DNA from: JANXVV01 sp038230975
Lineage (GTDB): Bacteria; Planctomycetota; Phycisphaerae; Tepidisphaerales; Tepidisphaeraceae
Assembly (NCBI GenBank): GCA_038230975.1
Contig: JBBRMF010000095.1
Location: 1-17,149 of the forward strand
DNA: 17,149 nt
Direction of reading: 5' to 3'
Each line of letters starts with the position of its first letter. The stretch's first letter is position 1. Below the pieces are notes generated by a model, which saw only the letters and a list, made by a program, of their open reading frames with translations, did no database searches and was not told the DNA's origin. The position numbers and the translations under genes were made by a program. Below, one piece after another: positions 1 to 6,683 of this stretch.

Positions 1-1490
1 AGCGCGGTCGTAAATTGATCGAGTGTCGCAAGCCCTTCCAGCGGTAATTGCGCGACGAGCGATTCCGGCGATAGCGCGGTTTTGGCATGCTCACCGAAGG
101 CCTCTCGGAAGGCTTCGAAGTTGGCGGATTTGAGCTTTAAACCTGCCGCCATCTCATGGCCGCCGAAGGTTTCAAGATGTTCGCGGCAGACTTCCAGCGC
201 CTTGGTCAAATGAAAACCGGCGATCGAGCGACCGCTACCCTGGCCGTGGCCGTTGGTCATGGCAATCATCACCGTCGGGCGATGAAATCGATCGACGATG
301 CGCGCTGCGACGATGCCAATCACACCCGGGTGCCAGCCTTCCGCCCCGAGCACGATGCCATGGCAACTGTCCTGATCGAACGCCTGTTCCTGCACTTGCT
401 CCAAAGCCGCATCGAGAATCTTTTTCTCCATGGCCTGCCGCGCGCGGTTTTGCTGCTCCAGATAAGTGGCGATTTCTGTCGCCTGCGCTTCGGTGGCTTT
501 GGTCAGCATCTCCACGGCTAGTCGTGCATGGCCCATGCGGCCGCAGGCATTCAGGCGCGGGGCCAGTTTGAAACCGACGTCATAGCTATCCAGCTTTTGC
601 CCGGATAATCCTGCGGAATCGATGAGCGCGATCAAGCCGCGCAGCTTGGTTTGCTTGAGCCCACCTAAACCAAAATGCGCCAGCACGCGGTTCTCACCCA
701 CCAATGGCACGACATCGGCGATCGTCCCCAATCCTGCTAGGGCCGTGGCTTCGACGAGAAAATTGCGGAACTCTTCACTCACGCGATTGCCCCCGCTCAT
801 CACCAGCCCAAGCCCCCAGGCCAGTTTAAAGGCAACCCCAGCTCCGCAAAGGTGCGGATTCGGATACACCGGATCATTCCCCAATCGCGGATGCACGAGG
901 GTGTAGCAATCCGGAAGAATCGGCGTCGGCTCTTGATGAACGGATGGAATCACCCCTTCGCCAACGACGTGCGATTCTTTCCATTCATGGTGATCGGTGA
1001 TGATCAGATCCACCCCGCGCGCCATGGCGACTTTTGCCTGCTCGATCGCGGTGACGCCGCAATCGACGGTGATGATCAGCTTCCCCCCCTGATCGCAAAT
1101 CTGCGTGATGGCTTCGGAATTCAGCCCATACCCTTCATCAACGCGATGCGGAACGTAGAACTCAACGGAGCCTCCGAAGAGCGTGATGGCGTGCCAGAGA
1201 ATGCTCGTGGCGGTGATGCCATCAACATCGTAATCGCCGTAAACGACGATCGGTTCCTTGTCGCGAATGGCTTTCGCGATTCGCTCCGCTGCGTGGCGCA
1301 AGTTGGCGATCGCGAAAGGTTCATGCAGATTCTTGAGACTCGGGCGCAGAAACGTGGCGCAGTCGATCGGTTCGCTGATCCCGCGATTTAACAGCGCCTG
1401 GGCCAGCAAAGGTGAGCTTTTGAGCTTAGCCGCGAGCTCTTCAACGGCGGGGTGCGGTTCGGCGATATTCCAACGTTTAGGACGGGGCAT
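1..1490 (-). CDS. recJ: Single-stranded-DNA-specific exonuclease RecJ (3' end cut by window)
   Basis: RecJ degrades single-stranded DNA 5'->3' in recombination and mismatch repair in the cytoplasm. The 496 visible residues carry the DHH-family motifs in order: VVYGDYDVDG (about 82-91), TVDCG (141-145), ITDHHEW (164-170), the HPRLG loop (200-204), GLGTIADVVPL (253-263), then the DHHA1 part with HPGVIGIVAARI (387-398), GSGRS (418-422) and GGHEMAAG (443-450). All the Asp/His positions expected to bind the two metal ions are present. Family members are usually about 560-600 residues, so most of the C-terminal OB-type domain lies beyond the window. The ATG at 1490 is the first in-frame ATG after a long open stretch with no other ATG. 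It has only a weak purine-rich RBS. It lies 104 bases downstream of the HicB-like gene on the same strand and may be co-transcribed with it. Confidence 0.96.
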   Translation of the reverse strand, partial: MPRPKRWNIAEPHPAVEELAAKLKSSPLLAQALLNRGISEPIDCATFLRPSLKNLHEPFAIANLRHAAERIAKAIRDKEPIVVYGDYDVDGITATSILWHAITLFGGSVEFYVPHRVDEGYGLNSEAITQICDQGGKLIITVDCGVTAIEQAKVAMARGVDLIITDHHEWKESHVVGEGVIPSVHQEPTPILPDCYTLVHPRLGNDPVYPNPHLCGAGVAFKLAWGLGLVMSGGNRVSEEFRNFLVEATALAGLGTIADVVPLVGENRVLAHFGLGGLKQTKLRGLIALIDSAGLSGQKLDSYDVGFKLAPRLNACGRMGHARLAVEMLTKATEAQATEIATYLEQQNRARQAMEKKILDAALEQVQEQAFDQDSCHGIVLGAEGWHPGVIGIVAARIVDRFHRPTVMIAMTNGHGQGSGRSIAGFHLTKALEVCREHLETFGGHEMAAGLKLKSANFEAFREAFGEHAKTALSPESLVAQLPLEGLATLDQFTTA

Positions 1491-1594
1491 CCGTGCGCCT
1501 TTGAAAAGGGATCGACAGTGAAAAGAGACTGGGTGGAGTTTAGTCGTTACGAGATTGAGGCTCAACGCAAATCGTTGTCGGTCACGTCGCAGTC

Positions 1595-1819
1595 TCATTC
1601 GTCGAATAGACAAAGCGCGATGGCTTCGCGAACCCGCCGCATCAAAACATCAAGTGATTTGGCCTGCGTGTGGCAACCCCGCAACGCCGGCACGGTGGCG
1701 ACGTAATATCCCGCTTCGTCTTTTTCAACCAGAACCGTGAACGAATCTTGTCGAATGGGCATTAGGAAGCCATCATATGGCAAATCGAACGGCTTGTCGT
1801 CGTTGTTCGAGCGGTTCAC
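1595..1819 (-). CDS. HicB-like small protein (antitoxin-type fold), no HicA partner seen
   Basis: A 74-residue protein if read from the GTG at 1819. The core from residue 27 (FTVLVEKDEAGYYVATVP, then GCHTQ and a final helix REAIALCL) matches the N-terminal HicB antitoxin domain, a partially degraded RNase H fold. The HTH or ribbon-helix-helix tail that many HicB proteins carry is absent. The GTG overlaps the stop of the upstream HTH gene in a GTGA, which indicates translational coupling. An ATG at 1762 would give a 55-residue protein starting just before the HicB core and is the main alternative. No HicA-like ORF (a short RNA-binding toxin of about 60 residues) is seen on either side, so a toxin-antitoxin function is not shown. 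The DNA-binding function may be supplied in trans by the upstream gene. Confidence 0.72.
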   Translation of the reverse strand: MNRSNNDDKPFDLPYDGFLMPIRQDSFTVLVEKDEAGYYVATVPALRGCHTQAKSLDVLMRRVREAIALCLFDE

Positions 1820-2070
1820 CGCAACGCCGCATCGATCTTTTTCAACGTCGATTCATCCGGCACGACCTTGGCTTTTTCAATTCGATTCAACACCGCCGGC
1901 TGGATGCCCGCGCGGCGGGCGAGTTCGGCCTGGGAGAGGCCGGCCGCAACGCGATCGCGAATGATGCCGCGGGCGATTGTCGCTCGGGCAAACTCCAGCG
2001 CGTCAACATTTCCTTCCGCGTCAGCCGGAACCAACACGTACTTCTGACCTTTTTGCATGATTGTGCGCAT
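1816..2070 (-). CDS. XRE/Cro-type helix-turn-helix regulator
   Basis: An 84-residue protein. Residues about 36-83 form a five-helix XRE domain: RDRVAAGLSQAELARRAGI (HTH helices 2 and 3, with the usual SQAELA), then LNRIEKAKVVPDESTLKKI. The first 30 residues (KYVLVPADAEGNVDALEFA) are a short non-HTH N-terminal region of unknown role. I chose the ATG at 2070 because AGAAGAG lies 8 bases upstream; GTG 2100 and ATG 2094 are in-frame alternatives. The stop overlaps the start of the HicB-like gene by four bases, so the two form one transcript. Such pairs often repress their own promoter, which would lie in the divergent region at about 2071-2260 shared with the lipoprotein gene. This is inferred; no operator was identified. 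Confidence 0.85.
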   Translation of the reverse strand: MRTIMQKGQKYVLVPADAEGNVDALEFARATIARGIIRDRVAAGLSQAELARRAGIQPAVLNRIEKAKVVPDESTLKKIDAALR

Positions 2071-2078
2071 CGTTACAT

Positions 2079-2085
2079 CTCTTCT
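2079..2085 (-). promoter_or_regulatory. Ribosome binding site of the XRE gene
   Basis: AGAAGAG on the minus strand, 8 bases before the ATG at 2070. It is the reason for preferring that start over the GTG and ATG codons 24-30 bases upstream, which would place this motif inside the coding sequence. Confidence 0.5.
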
Positions 2086-2260
2086 ATCAATCATAATCAC
2101 CCCGTGCGCCGTCGAATTCTACCGAAAATCATTGCTCACAAAAGTCAATCCGCCGCGCAAGGATTCACTTCAATCGCGCGGGAATACCTTGATCATGGAG
2201 ACCGGAATCGAGCTTTGCCAAATTAAATCATTCGCAACTTCTGCCTTTCCGAAGTCTAAT

Positions 2261-3184
2261 ATGGATATGAGTTACCGCACATCCCTAACCCATACGGCGC
2301 TTCTCTCAACCCTCGGCCTGATCCTACTTGGCGGTTGCGTTCACGAAACGTGGACGTATTGCGCCGTTTCCGGGGTGAATGTGACGCGGCCTTACGAACC
2401 TGGCAGTCAGGGGCCGTTGGTGCTGGTTTCCATTCCGGAAGGCGTTAGCGTGGCACCGGTGGTTCGTAACGATCAGGCGAAAGCCATTGAGGAATTGACA
2501 ACGGTTCAGATCAGTATGCTGGATCATGGCATGTTGAACCGCGTTTCTCGCAAGGAAGCAGCCGTCGATAATCTTCATAAGCTTCAACTCACTCTAGGCG
2601 ACAACAATCCGAAAGTGATTGAGGCAAAATCTGAAGTCGAGGATATGAATCGATCCGTCGAGGAATATGCCAAAGAATACCGCGACCTTCAGTTGAAACA
2701 GTTGAAAAAAACGTCCTTGCTCGGCGGTAATCTCGCCCCTGCTCCCGTGGAAAAACACGTTCCTCAGACGGTGCTCGTTGCTTCGGTGCAGCGCGATTTG
2801 GGTCGGTACGACACGAGCGTGGGCCGCACGGTTGTTCTGTTCATCGACGGCGACCCGGCTCCCGGAGAATACTGGCTGAACGCCGATAACTCCGTGCTGA
2901 TTGGATTCAGCGCCTATTCCGCCCCGGCTCGCACGCGCGTGGGGCTCAGCGGTTCCATCAAAATTCTCAACGTGAAAGACGGCAAGGTCGAAGCGGACAT
3001 TGCCATTCGCGAAACCACCGAAGCTGATTCAACACTCTGGGTGGAAAAGCCCTATGATCCGATGAACTGGCAGGTTCCCTGGGTCATCACCGGCCGTCGC
3101 ACCTTCCAGATGACCACGCAGGACGATCCGGCCTTGAAGAAAGCGGCGCTTCAATGGATGCGCAGTGAAGACATGAAAAAGTAA
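2261..3184 (+). CDS. Putative lipoprotein with a central coiled coil, function unknown
   Basis: A 307-residue protein. Residues 1-26 are a lipoprotein signal peptide: a short charged n-region, a hydrophobic stretch (ALLSTLGLILLGG) and a lipobox LGGC with the acylated Cys at 26. It should sit on the periplasmic side of a membrane. Residues about 95-152 are a charged, heptad-like helix (KVIEAKSEVEDMNRSVEEYA) containing LGDNNPKVIEAKSEVE, which resembles the helical regions of polysaccharide co-polymerase and outer-membrane-factor proteins. A beta-rich domain follows (about 165-285; VVLFIDGDPAPGEYWL, SGSIKILNVKDGKVEADI). I do not recognise a named family. The frame is open upstream to 2057, but the lipobox fixes the start near 2261 or 2267. 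There is no clear SD sequence. It converges on the Dps gene. Confidence 0.8.
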   Translation: MDMSYRTSLTHTALLSTLGLILLGGCVHETWTYCAVSGVNVTRPYEPGSQGPLVLVSIPEGVSVAPVVRNDQAKAIEELTTVQISMLDHGMLNRVSRKEAAVDNLHKLQLTLGDNNPKVIEAKSEVEDMNRSVEEYAKEYRDLQLKQLKKTSLLGGNLAPAPVEKHVPQTVLVASVQRDLGRYDTSVGRTVVLFIDGDPAPGEYWLNADNSVLIGFSAYSAPARTRVGLSGSIKILNVKDGKVEADIAIRETTEADSTLWVEKPYDPMNWQVPWVITGRRTFQMTTQDDPALKKAALQWMRSEDMKK

Positions 3185-3285
3185 CAGAGCCGCAGAATAA
3201 ATGATTGGCCAGCCGTCAACCTGAGCCCTCGGAACTTCTTCTGTAGGAACAAATTCCCTGGGCGTTCGGGTGACATGTTGCCTTC

Positions 3286-3921
3286 TCACGACTCGGCTGA
3301 ATCCGCGTGTACGAGTGGTGTATCGACAACGTGTTCCGAGACGAACCACGCCTGAAATTCGTTGGTCGGAACAACTTTGCTGCTGAGCATATCATTCGTG
3401 CCAACATCTCCGAGATCATCCGCCTTTTCTGCAAGCGCTCGGGCGTATCTGAGGATCAGCTCATGCGCTTCGAGCAACCGCGAAATCTGCACAGGAACTT
3501 CTTCCCGATCCTTTGGCGGGCGCTCCACCTTCGTCAGTTCCGCGACATCATGCGCCATCGCGATGCTGACACCTCCGAGTAACTGGATTCGTTCCGCGAT
3601 GTTATCAACCAGCTCGCTTTGTTCTTCATAGTGCTTGTCGAACAGCAAATGCAGCGGATAGAACGTGTGACCGGCGACTTGCCAATGGTGCTTCTTGTAC
3701 AGGTCGCGCAGGGTCATCGTGTCGGCTAATAGCTGATTGAGCCGCTCGGTGATTTGCTGGCACACGCTGGTTTCCAGGCCGATCGCCATGCGAACGACGG
3801 TGCCGTATGCTTGCGTTGAACGGCCGCGCTGATGCATCAATGGCATGATGCTCTCCGCAGAATGAGGCGCCTTTTGACCGTTACGCTTGGCGCTCGGTGG
3901 GGGTGCTGTTTTGGTAGTCAT
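3286..3921 (-). CDS. dps: Dps/ferritin-like DNA protection protein
   Basis: Dps proteins form 12-subunit cages that oxidise Fe(II) with H2O2 and store iron, protecting DNA in stress. In this 211-residue protein the inter-subunit ferroxidase residues are all present with the spacing of E. coli Dps: H79 (KKHHW), H91 (YPLH), D106 and E110 (DNIAER), i.e. gaps of 12, 15 and 4. The typical HHWQVAG and AERIQLLGG segments flank them. It is longer than E. coli Dps (167 aa). The extra length is a basic, Pro/Lys-containing N-terminal tail of about 50 residues, which may bind DNA, and a short C-terminal tail ending in FVSEHVV plus about 12 residues. The ATG at 3921 has GGAG 6 bases upstream (3928-3931). 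It is a single gene, with about 200 bases of non-coding DNA upstream in which I could not identify a convincing promoter or peroxide-regulator site. Confidence 0.93.
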   Translation of the reverse strand: MTTKTAPPPSAKRNGQKAPHSAESIMPLMHQRGRSTQAYGTVVRMAIGLETSVCQQITERLNQLLADTMTLRDLYKKHHWQVAGHTFYPLHLLFDKHYEEQSELVDNIAERIQLLGGVSIAMAHDVAELTKVERPPKDREEVPVQISRLLEAHELILRYARALAEKADDLGDVGTNDMLSSKVVPTNEFQAWFVSEHVVDTPLVHADSAES

Positions 3922-4125
3922 GGTAAGCTCCGGGGTTGAAAGATTGATAAAACGATCAAGCCAAAGCTTAATTACCTTGGTCGAAACTCCGCAAGATGAA
4001 ATCTGGCTGAGTCAGATAAAATTTGTTTTCGTTTAGGCGAGGGGCGCGACTACTTGAAGTTGAGAACGCTCCACGGCGCATCGCGACTAAACGAATGGGT
4101 TTTTCGGCGGGGACTGTTTTTTACG

Positions 4126-4605
4126 TCAATGCGCTTTTGCCTCGCGAAAAAGGATGACCGTTCGCCCATCGACATACGCCAACGCCGCCGGCCGGCCCGC
4201 TTCGCCCAGTCGCCGGAGCAGTTCATCATCGTCAATCACCGTCCAGGTCGGTTTCCGCGGCGGAATCGTCCATTTTGTCAACAAGCTCGGATCGGTTTCA
4301 ATACGCGAAACGACGATCTTTTTCTGCGGAGCAGGTGTCAAATTGATGACCGGTTGCGGTACTTCACGTTTTACCGATGGCATCTGCTGAACGACTTGCG
4401 GCTGAGGTGTATCTGTTGGATGGGTCGACCGGAAAACAGAAAACACAATGAGCAGGCAGACCCCGGCTGCCATCGCTTTTCCGGTCATTTGTCGACGACG
4501 GCAGGACCGCGATTCGTCCAACGCCAATCGCAAAATCGACGCCTGTCGAAGTCGGCCTTCTGGCGACAGTATTGAGTCTGAATATTCATCCATGGGTTCA
4601 TTCAT
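4126..4605 (-). CDS. Single-pass membrane protein, putative anti-sigma factor
   Basis: A 159-residue protein with a charged cytoplasmic N-terminus of about 41 residues, one transmembrane segment (about 43-59, AMAAGVCLLIVFSVF) and a Pro/Gln-rich outer segment (62-96). It ends in a small outer domain (about 97-157) with WTVIDDDELLRRLGEAG and YVDGRTVILF. It has the topology of an anti-sigma factor and its start overlaps the end of the ECF sigma gene by 8 bases, the usual arrangement for sigma/anti-sigma pairs. No zinc-binding HxxxCxxC motif of the ZAS class is present, and no sequence family is recognised, so the role rests on position and topology. The ATG at 4605 is supported by GGAGG 6 bases upstream. 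The outer segment could interact with the exported product of the first gene of the operon. Confidence 0.72.
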   Translation of the reverse strand: MNEPMDEYSDSILSPEGRLRQASILRLALDESRSCRRRQMTGKAMAAGVCLLIVFSVFRSTHPTDTPQPQVVQQMPSVKREVPQPVINLTPAPQKKIVVSRIETDPSLLTKWTIPPRKPTWTVIDDDELLRRLGEAGRPAALAYVDGRTVILFREAKAH

Positions 4606-5176
4606 CGAAGTCCTCCCGCGCTCTTTCGCGCAAGTGCTTCAGGGTACGTCGCAGTCGGCCATCGATCGTGCCGATCGACAGGCCCAGTTGTCCGGCGATT
4701 CGGGAAAGCGACCATCGATTTTCAAATCGCATCTCGATGACCTGCACAAGTTGCGGATCGAGCAACAGAATCTGATCGCGAAGCCATTTGATCTGTTCAT
4801 CGTCATCGGCTTTCTCTTTGCGTGTTTGATGCGTCGCGATTTCTCGAAAGCGACGACGTTTTTCAGATCGAAGTAAATCGTACGCCGTCGTGCGGATCAC
4901 GAGTTTGAGCCAGGCAATCAACTGTGACTCGCTCTCCACCTTGCGGATGTTTCGAATGACCCGCAACGTCGTTTCCTGCACCACATCCAGACAAAACGCC
5001 TCATCCCGTCGCGTGACCCGACGGGCTTCCTGATACATCGAATCAAAATAGTGCCGATAAAACCGCGTGACCGCCGAGTCATCCCCGGCGGCCATCGCGG
5101 CAGTTAGCGCTGCGGTCTCCGGTGGCGCGGTGACAGCCAAACGGGTCTCCAGAAAACGGGATGGGGCGATTGACAT
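4598..5176 (-). CDS. ECF RNA polymerase sigma factor
   Basis: A 192-residue ECF sigma factor that would direct RNA polymerase to a small promoter set. Region 2 covers about residues 34-110 (FYRHYFDSMYQEARRV; DVVQETTLRVIRNI; WLKLVIRTTAYDLLRSEKRR, the -10-recognition part). Region 4 covers about 133-187 (LLLDPQLVQVIEMRF then WSLSRIAGQLGLSIGTIDGR, an HTH for the -35 element). Regions 1.1 and 3 are absent, as in ECF factors. The ATG at 5176 is preferred; a TTG at 5188 immediately abuts the upstream stop codon. Neither has an SD sequence, so translation is probably coupled to the preceding gene, whose stop is 12 bases upstream. It is the middle gene of a three-gene operon, followed by the putative anti-sigma factor. 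Confidence 0.93.
   Translation of the reverse strand: MSIAPSRFLETRLAVTAPPETAALTAAMAAGDDSAVTRFYRHYFDSMYQEARRVTRRDEAFCLDVVQETTLRVIRNIRKVESESQLIAWLKLVIRTTAYDLLRSEKRRRFREIATHQTRKEKADDDEQIKWLRDQILLLDPQLVQVIEMRFENRWSLSRIAGQLGLSIGTIDGRLRRTLKHLRERAREDFDE
4612..4616 (-). promoter_or_regulatory. Strong SD inside the sigma gene for the downstream membrane protein
   Basis: GGAGG on the minus strand within the last codons of the sigma gene, 6 bases before the ATG at 4605. It selects that ATG over the in-frame ATG four codons later. It also suggests that the anti-sigma candidate is translated at a rate independent of the SD-less sigma gene. Confidence 0.6.
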
Positions 5177-5188
5177 GGAGATCAACAA

Positions 5189-6322
5189 TTATTTGGAATC
5201 GTCTTTGACGCTCTTGGATCCTTTCAGGGCATTCAAGTCGAGAAGAACTTTATTGCGTTCGTTCTCCGCCGCCGACCATCTTCGGTGGAATTCTTCTTTC
5301 ATCGCTCCTTCCTCTCTTAACTCCGCCCGCATTTTTTCCATGTGATCCGACTTGGTCATTGACTCAGCTTCAAGCTTCTTGGCATGCTCTTCGATCATTT
5401 CCAATCGTATTTTCAACCGTTCGTTTTGCCCTGAATGGTCGAGCGTTTCTTTATCCCGCTGATCGACGATCTTCAGCAATCGCACAATTTTCTCGCTTAA
5501 TTCTTGAACTTGCATATCCGTTCTACGTTCGTATTCGGCTTTCACTCGTTGGAGCTCCTTCTGCAACTCATTCCTTTCCGTCGCAACCGACGCGAATTCA
5601 GCCGACACTTGATCTCGCTGAATCTGTTCCGGCCGGAGCGTTTCCATGACATTTTCCAGAATGCTTTCCTGATCGGCATTCCCCTTGAAAATCAGCGTAC
5701 CTGTTTCTTCATGAATTTTGAGCGTCGGCGGATCGCCACCCGTTTGTTCCAATGCAACCCCGATCAACGAAAGCGCCTTGTTCATCGCTTCCTTCCTCGC
5801 GACGGGATCACTCTTTGCTTTGTCAGATAATCCGTTGATGGCGCTCATTCGATAGACGCGAACGGCCTGCAACATCTTGCCTTTCGGCTCCCCTGCGGCT
5901 GCGTCTGGAACTTCCGGTGGATGTACCAGGAGACACGTAATGGTTCCCCCCGGACCGTCAATTTCCTTCAGCTCGAGGCCGGGATGAGCCGTCTGGATCA
6001 ATTGCATCAACTGCGACACGGATACCCCCTTGAGCTTAATCGAGAGGGTCGGCCAATTCTCCGGCGCATTCTTGTCGCGTAAGACGACAAATTTCGAATG
6101 CGGTAACTTCTCTGAGAGAACCTCGATCGCGTGATCGAGTAAGAGATTGTTGAACTCGATATCCGGGATGATGGGATCATTTTCAGCTTGCGGACGAGGA
6201 GCAGATGTTTTTTCCACGGCCGCAGTCGGGGCAATTGCTTTATCGGCAGCCCTCGCTGCGGGGTAGATCGGCGCAACAGCCATTAGAGCTAAAAGGCAGG
6301 CGGTTTTCAGAGAACGATGCAT
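5189..6322 (-). CDS. Exported protein with secretin/STN-like N-terminal region and C-terminal coiled coil
   Basis: A 377-residue protein with a cleavable signal peptide (residues 1-25, MHRSLKTACLLALMAVAP..., cleavage near AARA). Residues about 53-132 (IPDIEFNNLLLDHAIEVLSE ... LSIKLKGVSVSQLMQLI ... ITCLLV) have the beta-alpha-beta pattern of STN/secretin N-terminal domains. A second part (about 150-232) ends with ETGTLIFKGNADQESILENV, resembling secretin N1-type repeats. Residues about 236-366 are a long charged coiled coil (ATERNELQKELQRVKAEYER and onwards). No beta-barrel or secretin pore follows, so it is not a secretin. It is the first gene of the operon with the ECF sigma factor and membrane protein, and a sensory or adaptor role is inferred. 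GGAGG 5 bases upstream fixes the ATG at 6322. A possible sigma70-like promoter (TTGCAC, 18 bases, CACAAT) lies at 6345-6374 on the same strand. Confidence 0.78.
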   Translation of the reverse strand: MHRSLKTACLLALMAVAPIYPAARAADKAIAPTAAVEKTSAPRPQAENDPIIPDIEFNNLLLDHAIEVLSEKLPHSKFVVLRDKNAPENWPTLSIKLKGVSVSQLMQLIQTAHPGLELKEIDGPGGTITCLLVHPPEVPDAAAGEPKGKMLQAVRVYRMSAINGLSDKAKSDPVARKEAMNKALSLIGVALEQTGGDPPTLKIHEETGTLIFKGNADQESILENVMETLRPEQIQRDQVSAEFASVATERNELQKELQRVKAEYERRTDMQVQELSEKIVRLLKIVDQRDKETLDHSGQNERLKIRLEMIEEHAKKLEAESMTKSDHMEKMRAELREEGAMKEEFHRRWSAAENERNKVLLDLNALKGSKSVKDDSK

Positions 6323-6327
6323 TTGAA

Positions 6328-6332
6328 CCTCC
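6328..6332 (-). promoter_or_regulatory. SD that sets the start of the STN-like/coiled-coil gene
   Basis: GGAGG on the minus strand, 5 bases before the ATG at 6322. The ORF stays open 75 bases further upstream, but this SD and the signal peptide that begins at 6322 show that the upstream part is not translated. Confidence 0.7.
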
Positions 6333-6480
6333 GGTTGTGGGTCTATTGTGACGGTTCGCCGTGTTGGCGTGCAAGAGATACGTCGCCGAAGGCTCATTTT
6401 CGCGGGCGAGTTCGAGTTTTTTTAGATTGCGGGTCATTGTCAGATCAAATGTACGCTCGGCGACGGCACAAAGAGAAAAT

Positions 6481-6573
6481 GAACGCCAAGACGCGAAGTA
6501 CGCCAAGGAAGAAAACGCCAAAAAATCTTTTTCCTTGGCGTTTTGTCTTGGCGTACTTGGCGTCTTGGCGTTC
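6481..6573. repeat. Long imperfect inverted repeat built from CGCCAAG units
   Basis: The left arm at about 6481-6521 (starting GAACGCCAAGACGCGAAGTA) and the right arm at about 6535-6573 are complementary over roughly 39-41 bases with one mismatch and a two-base indel. They are separated by an A/T-rich loop of about 13 bases (around AAAATCTTTTT). Weak complementarity continues about 10 bases outward. Each arm contains repeated CGCCAAG units about 10-18 bases apart. It lies between divergent genes, so it is not a terminator for either. I believe similar CGCCAAG-type palindromes occur in many copies in some planctomycete and verrucomicrobial genomes, but this could not be checked here. Confidence 0.9.
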
Positions 6574-6683
6574 ACTTCATCTTTTTCGACGCGATGAGCG
6601 AGCTAAAGGTTGACCGATTCGCCATTACCGGGCATTCTCTGCCAGCCCGAAACGCGTGGAAATAACGGAAGGATCGAAGTCAC

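Larger units (their letters stand above)
6323..6683. other. Divergent intergenic region (361 bases)
   Basis: It separates the minus-strand sigma operon from the plus-strand nucleotidyltransferase gene. It holds the SD of the operon (6328-6332), a weak promoter candidate on the minus strand (6345-6374), a T-rich stretch near 6418-6425 and the long inverted repeat at 6481-6573. Short ORFs crossing the repeat consist of repeat-derived codons and are not genes. Confidence 0.7.

Noticed and set aside
2100..2260. A sigma70 promoter for the XRE gene (TTGACT and TAGAAT on the minus strand)
   Set aside because: The spacing between the two elements is about 21 bases, too long for a normal promoter, and no better pair was found.
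4001..4017. A hairpin ATCTG-7-CAGAT between the dps and sigma operon genes
   Set aside because: The stem is only 5 bases with no T-run on the relevant strand. Too weak to call a terminator or operator.
4054..4575. A 173-residue plus-strand ORF opposite the anti-sigma candidate
   Set aside because: The minus-strand frame has a strong SD, a membrane helix and operon context; this one is a shadow.
6317..6613. Short ORFs on both strands across the CGCCAAG palindrome (starting MNAKT)
   Set aside because: Their codons come from the inverted repeat itself, so the two strands give near-identical peptides (MNAKT-STPR), the signature of a palindrome and not of a gene.
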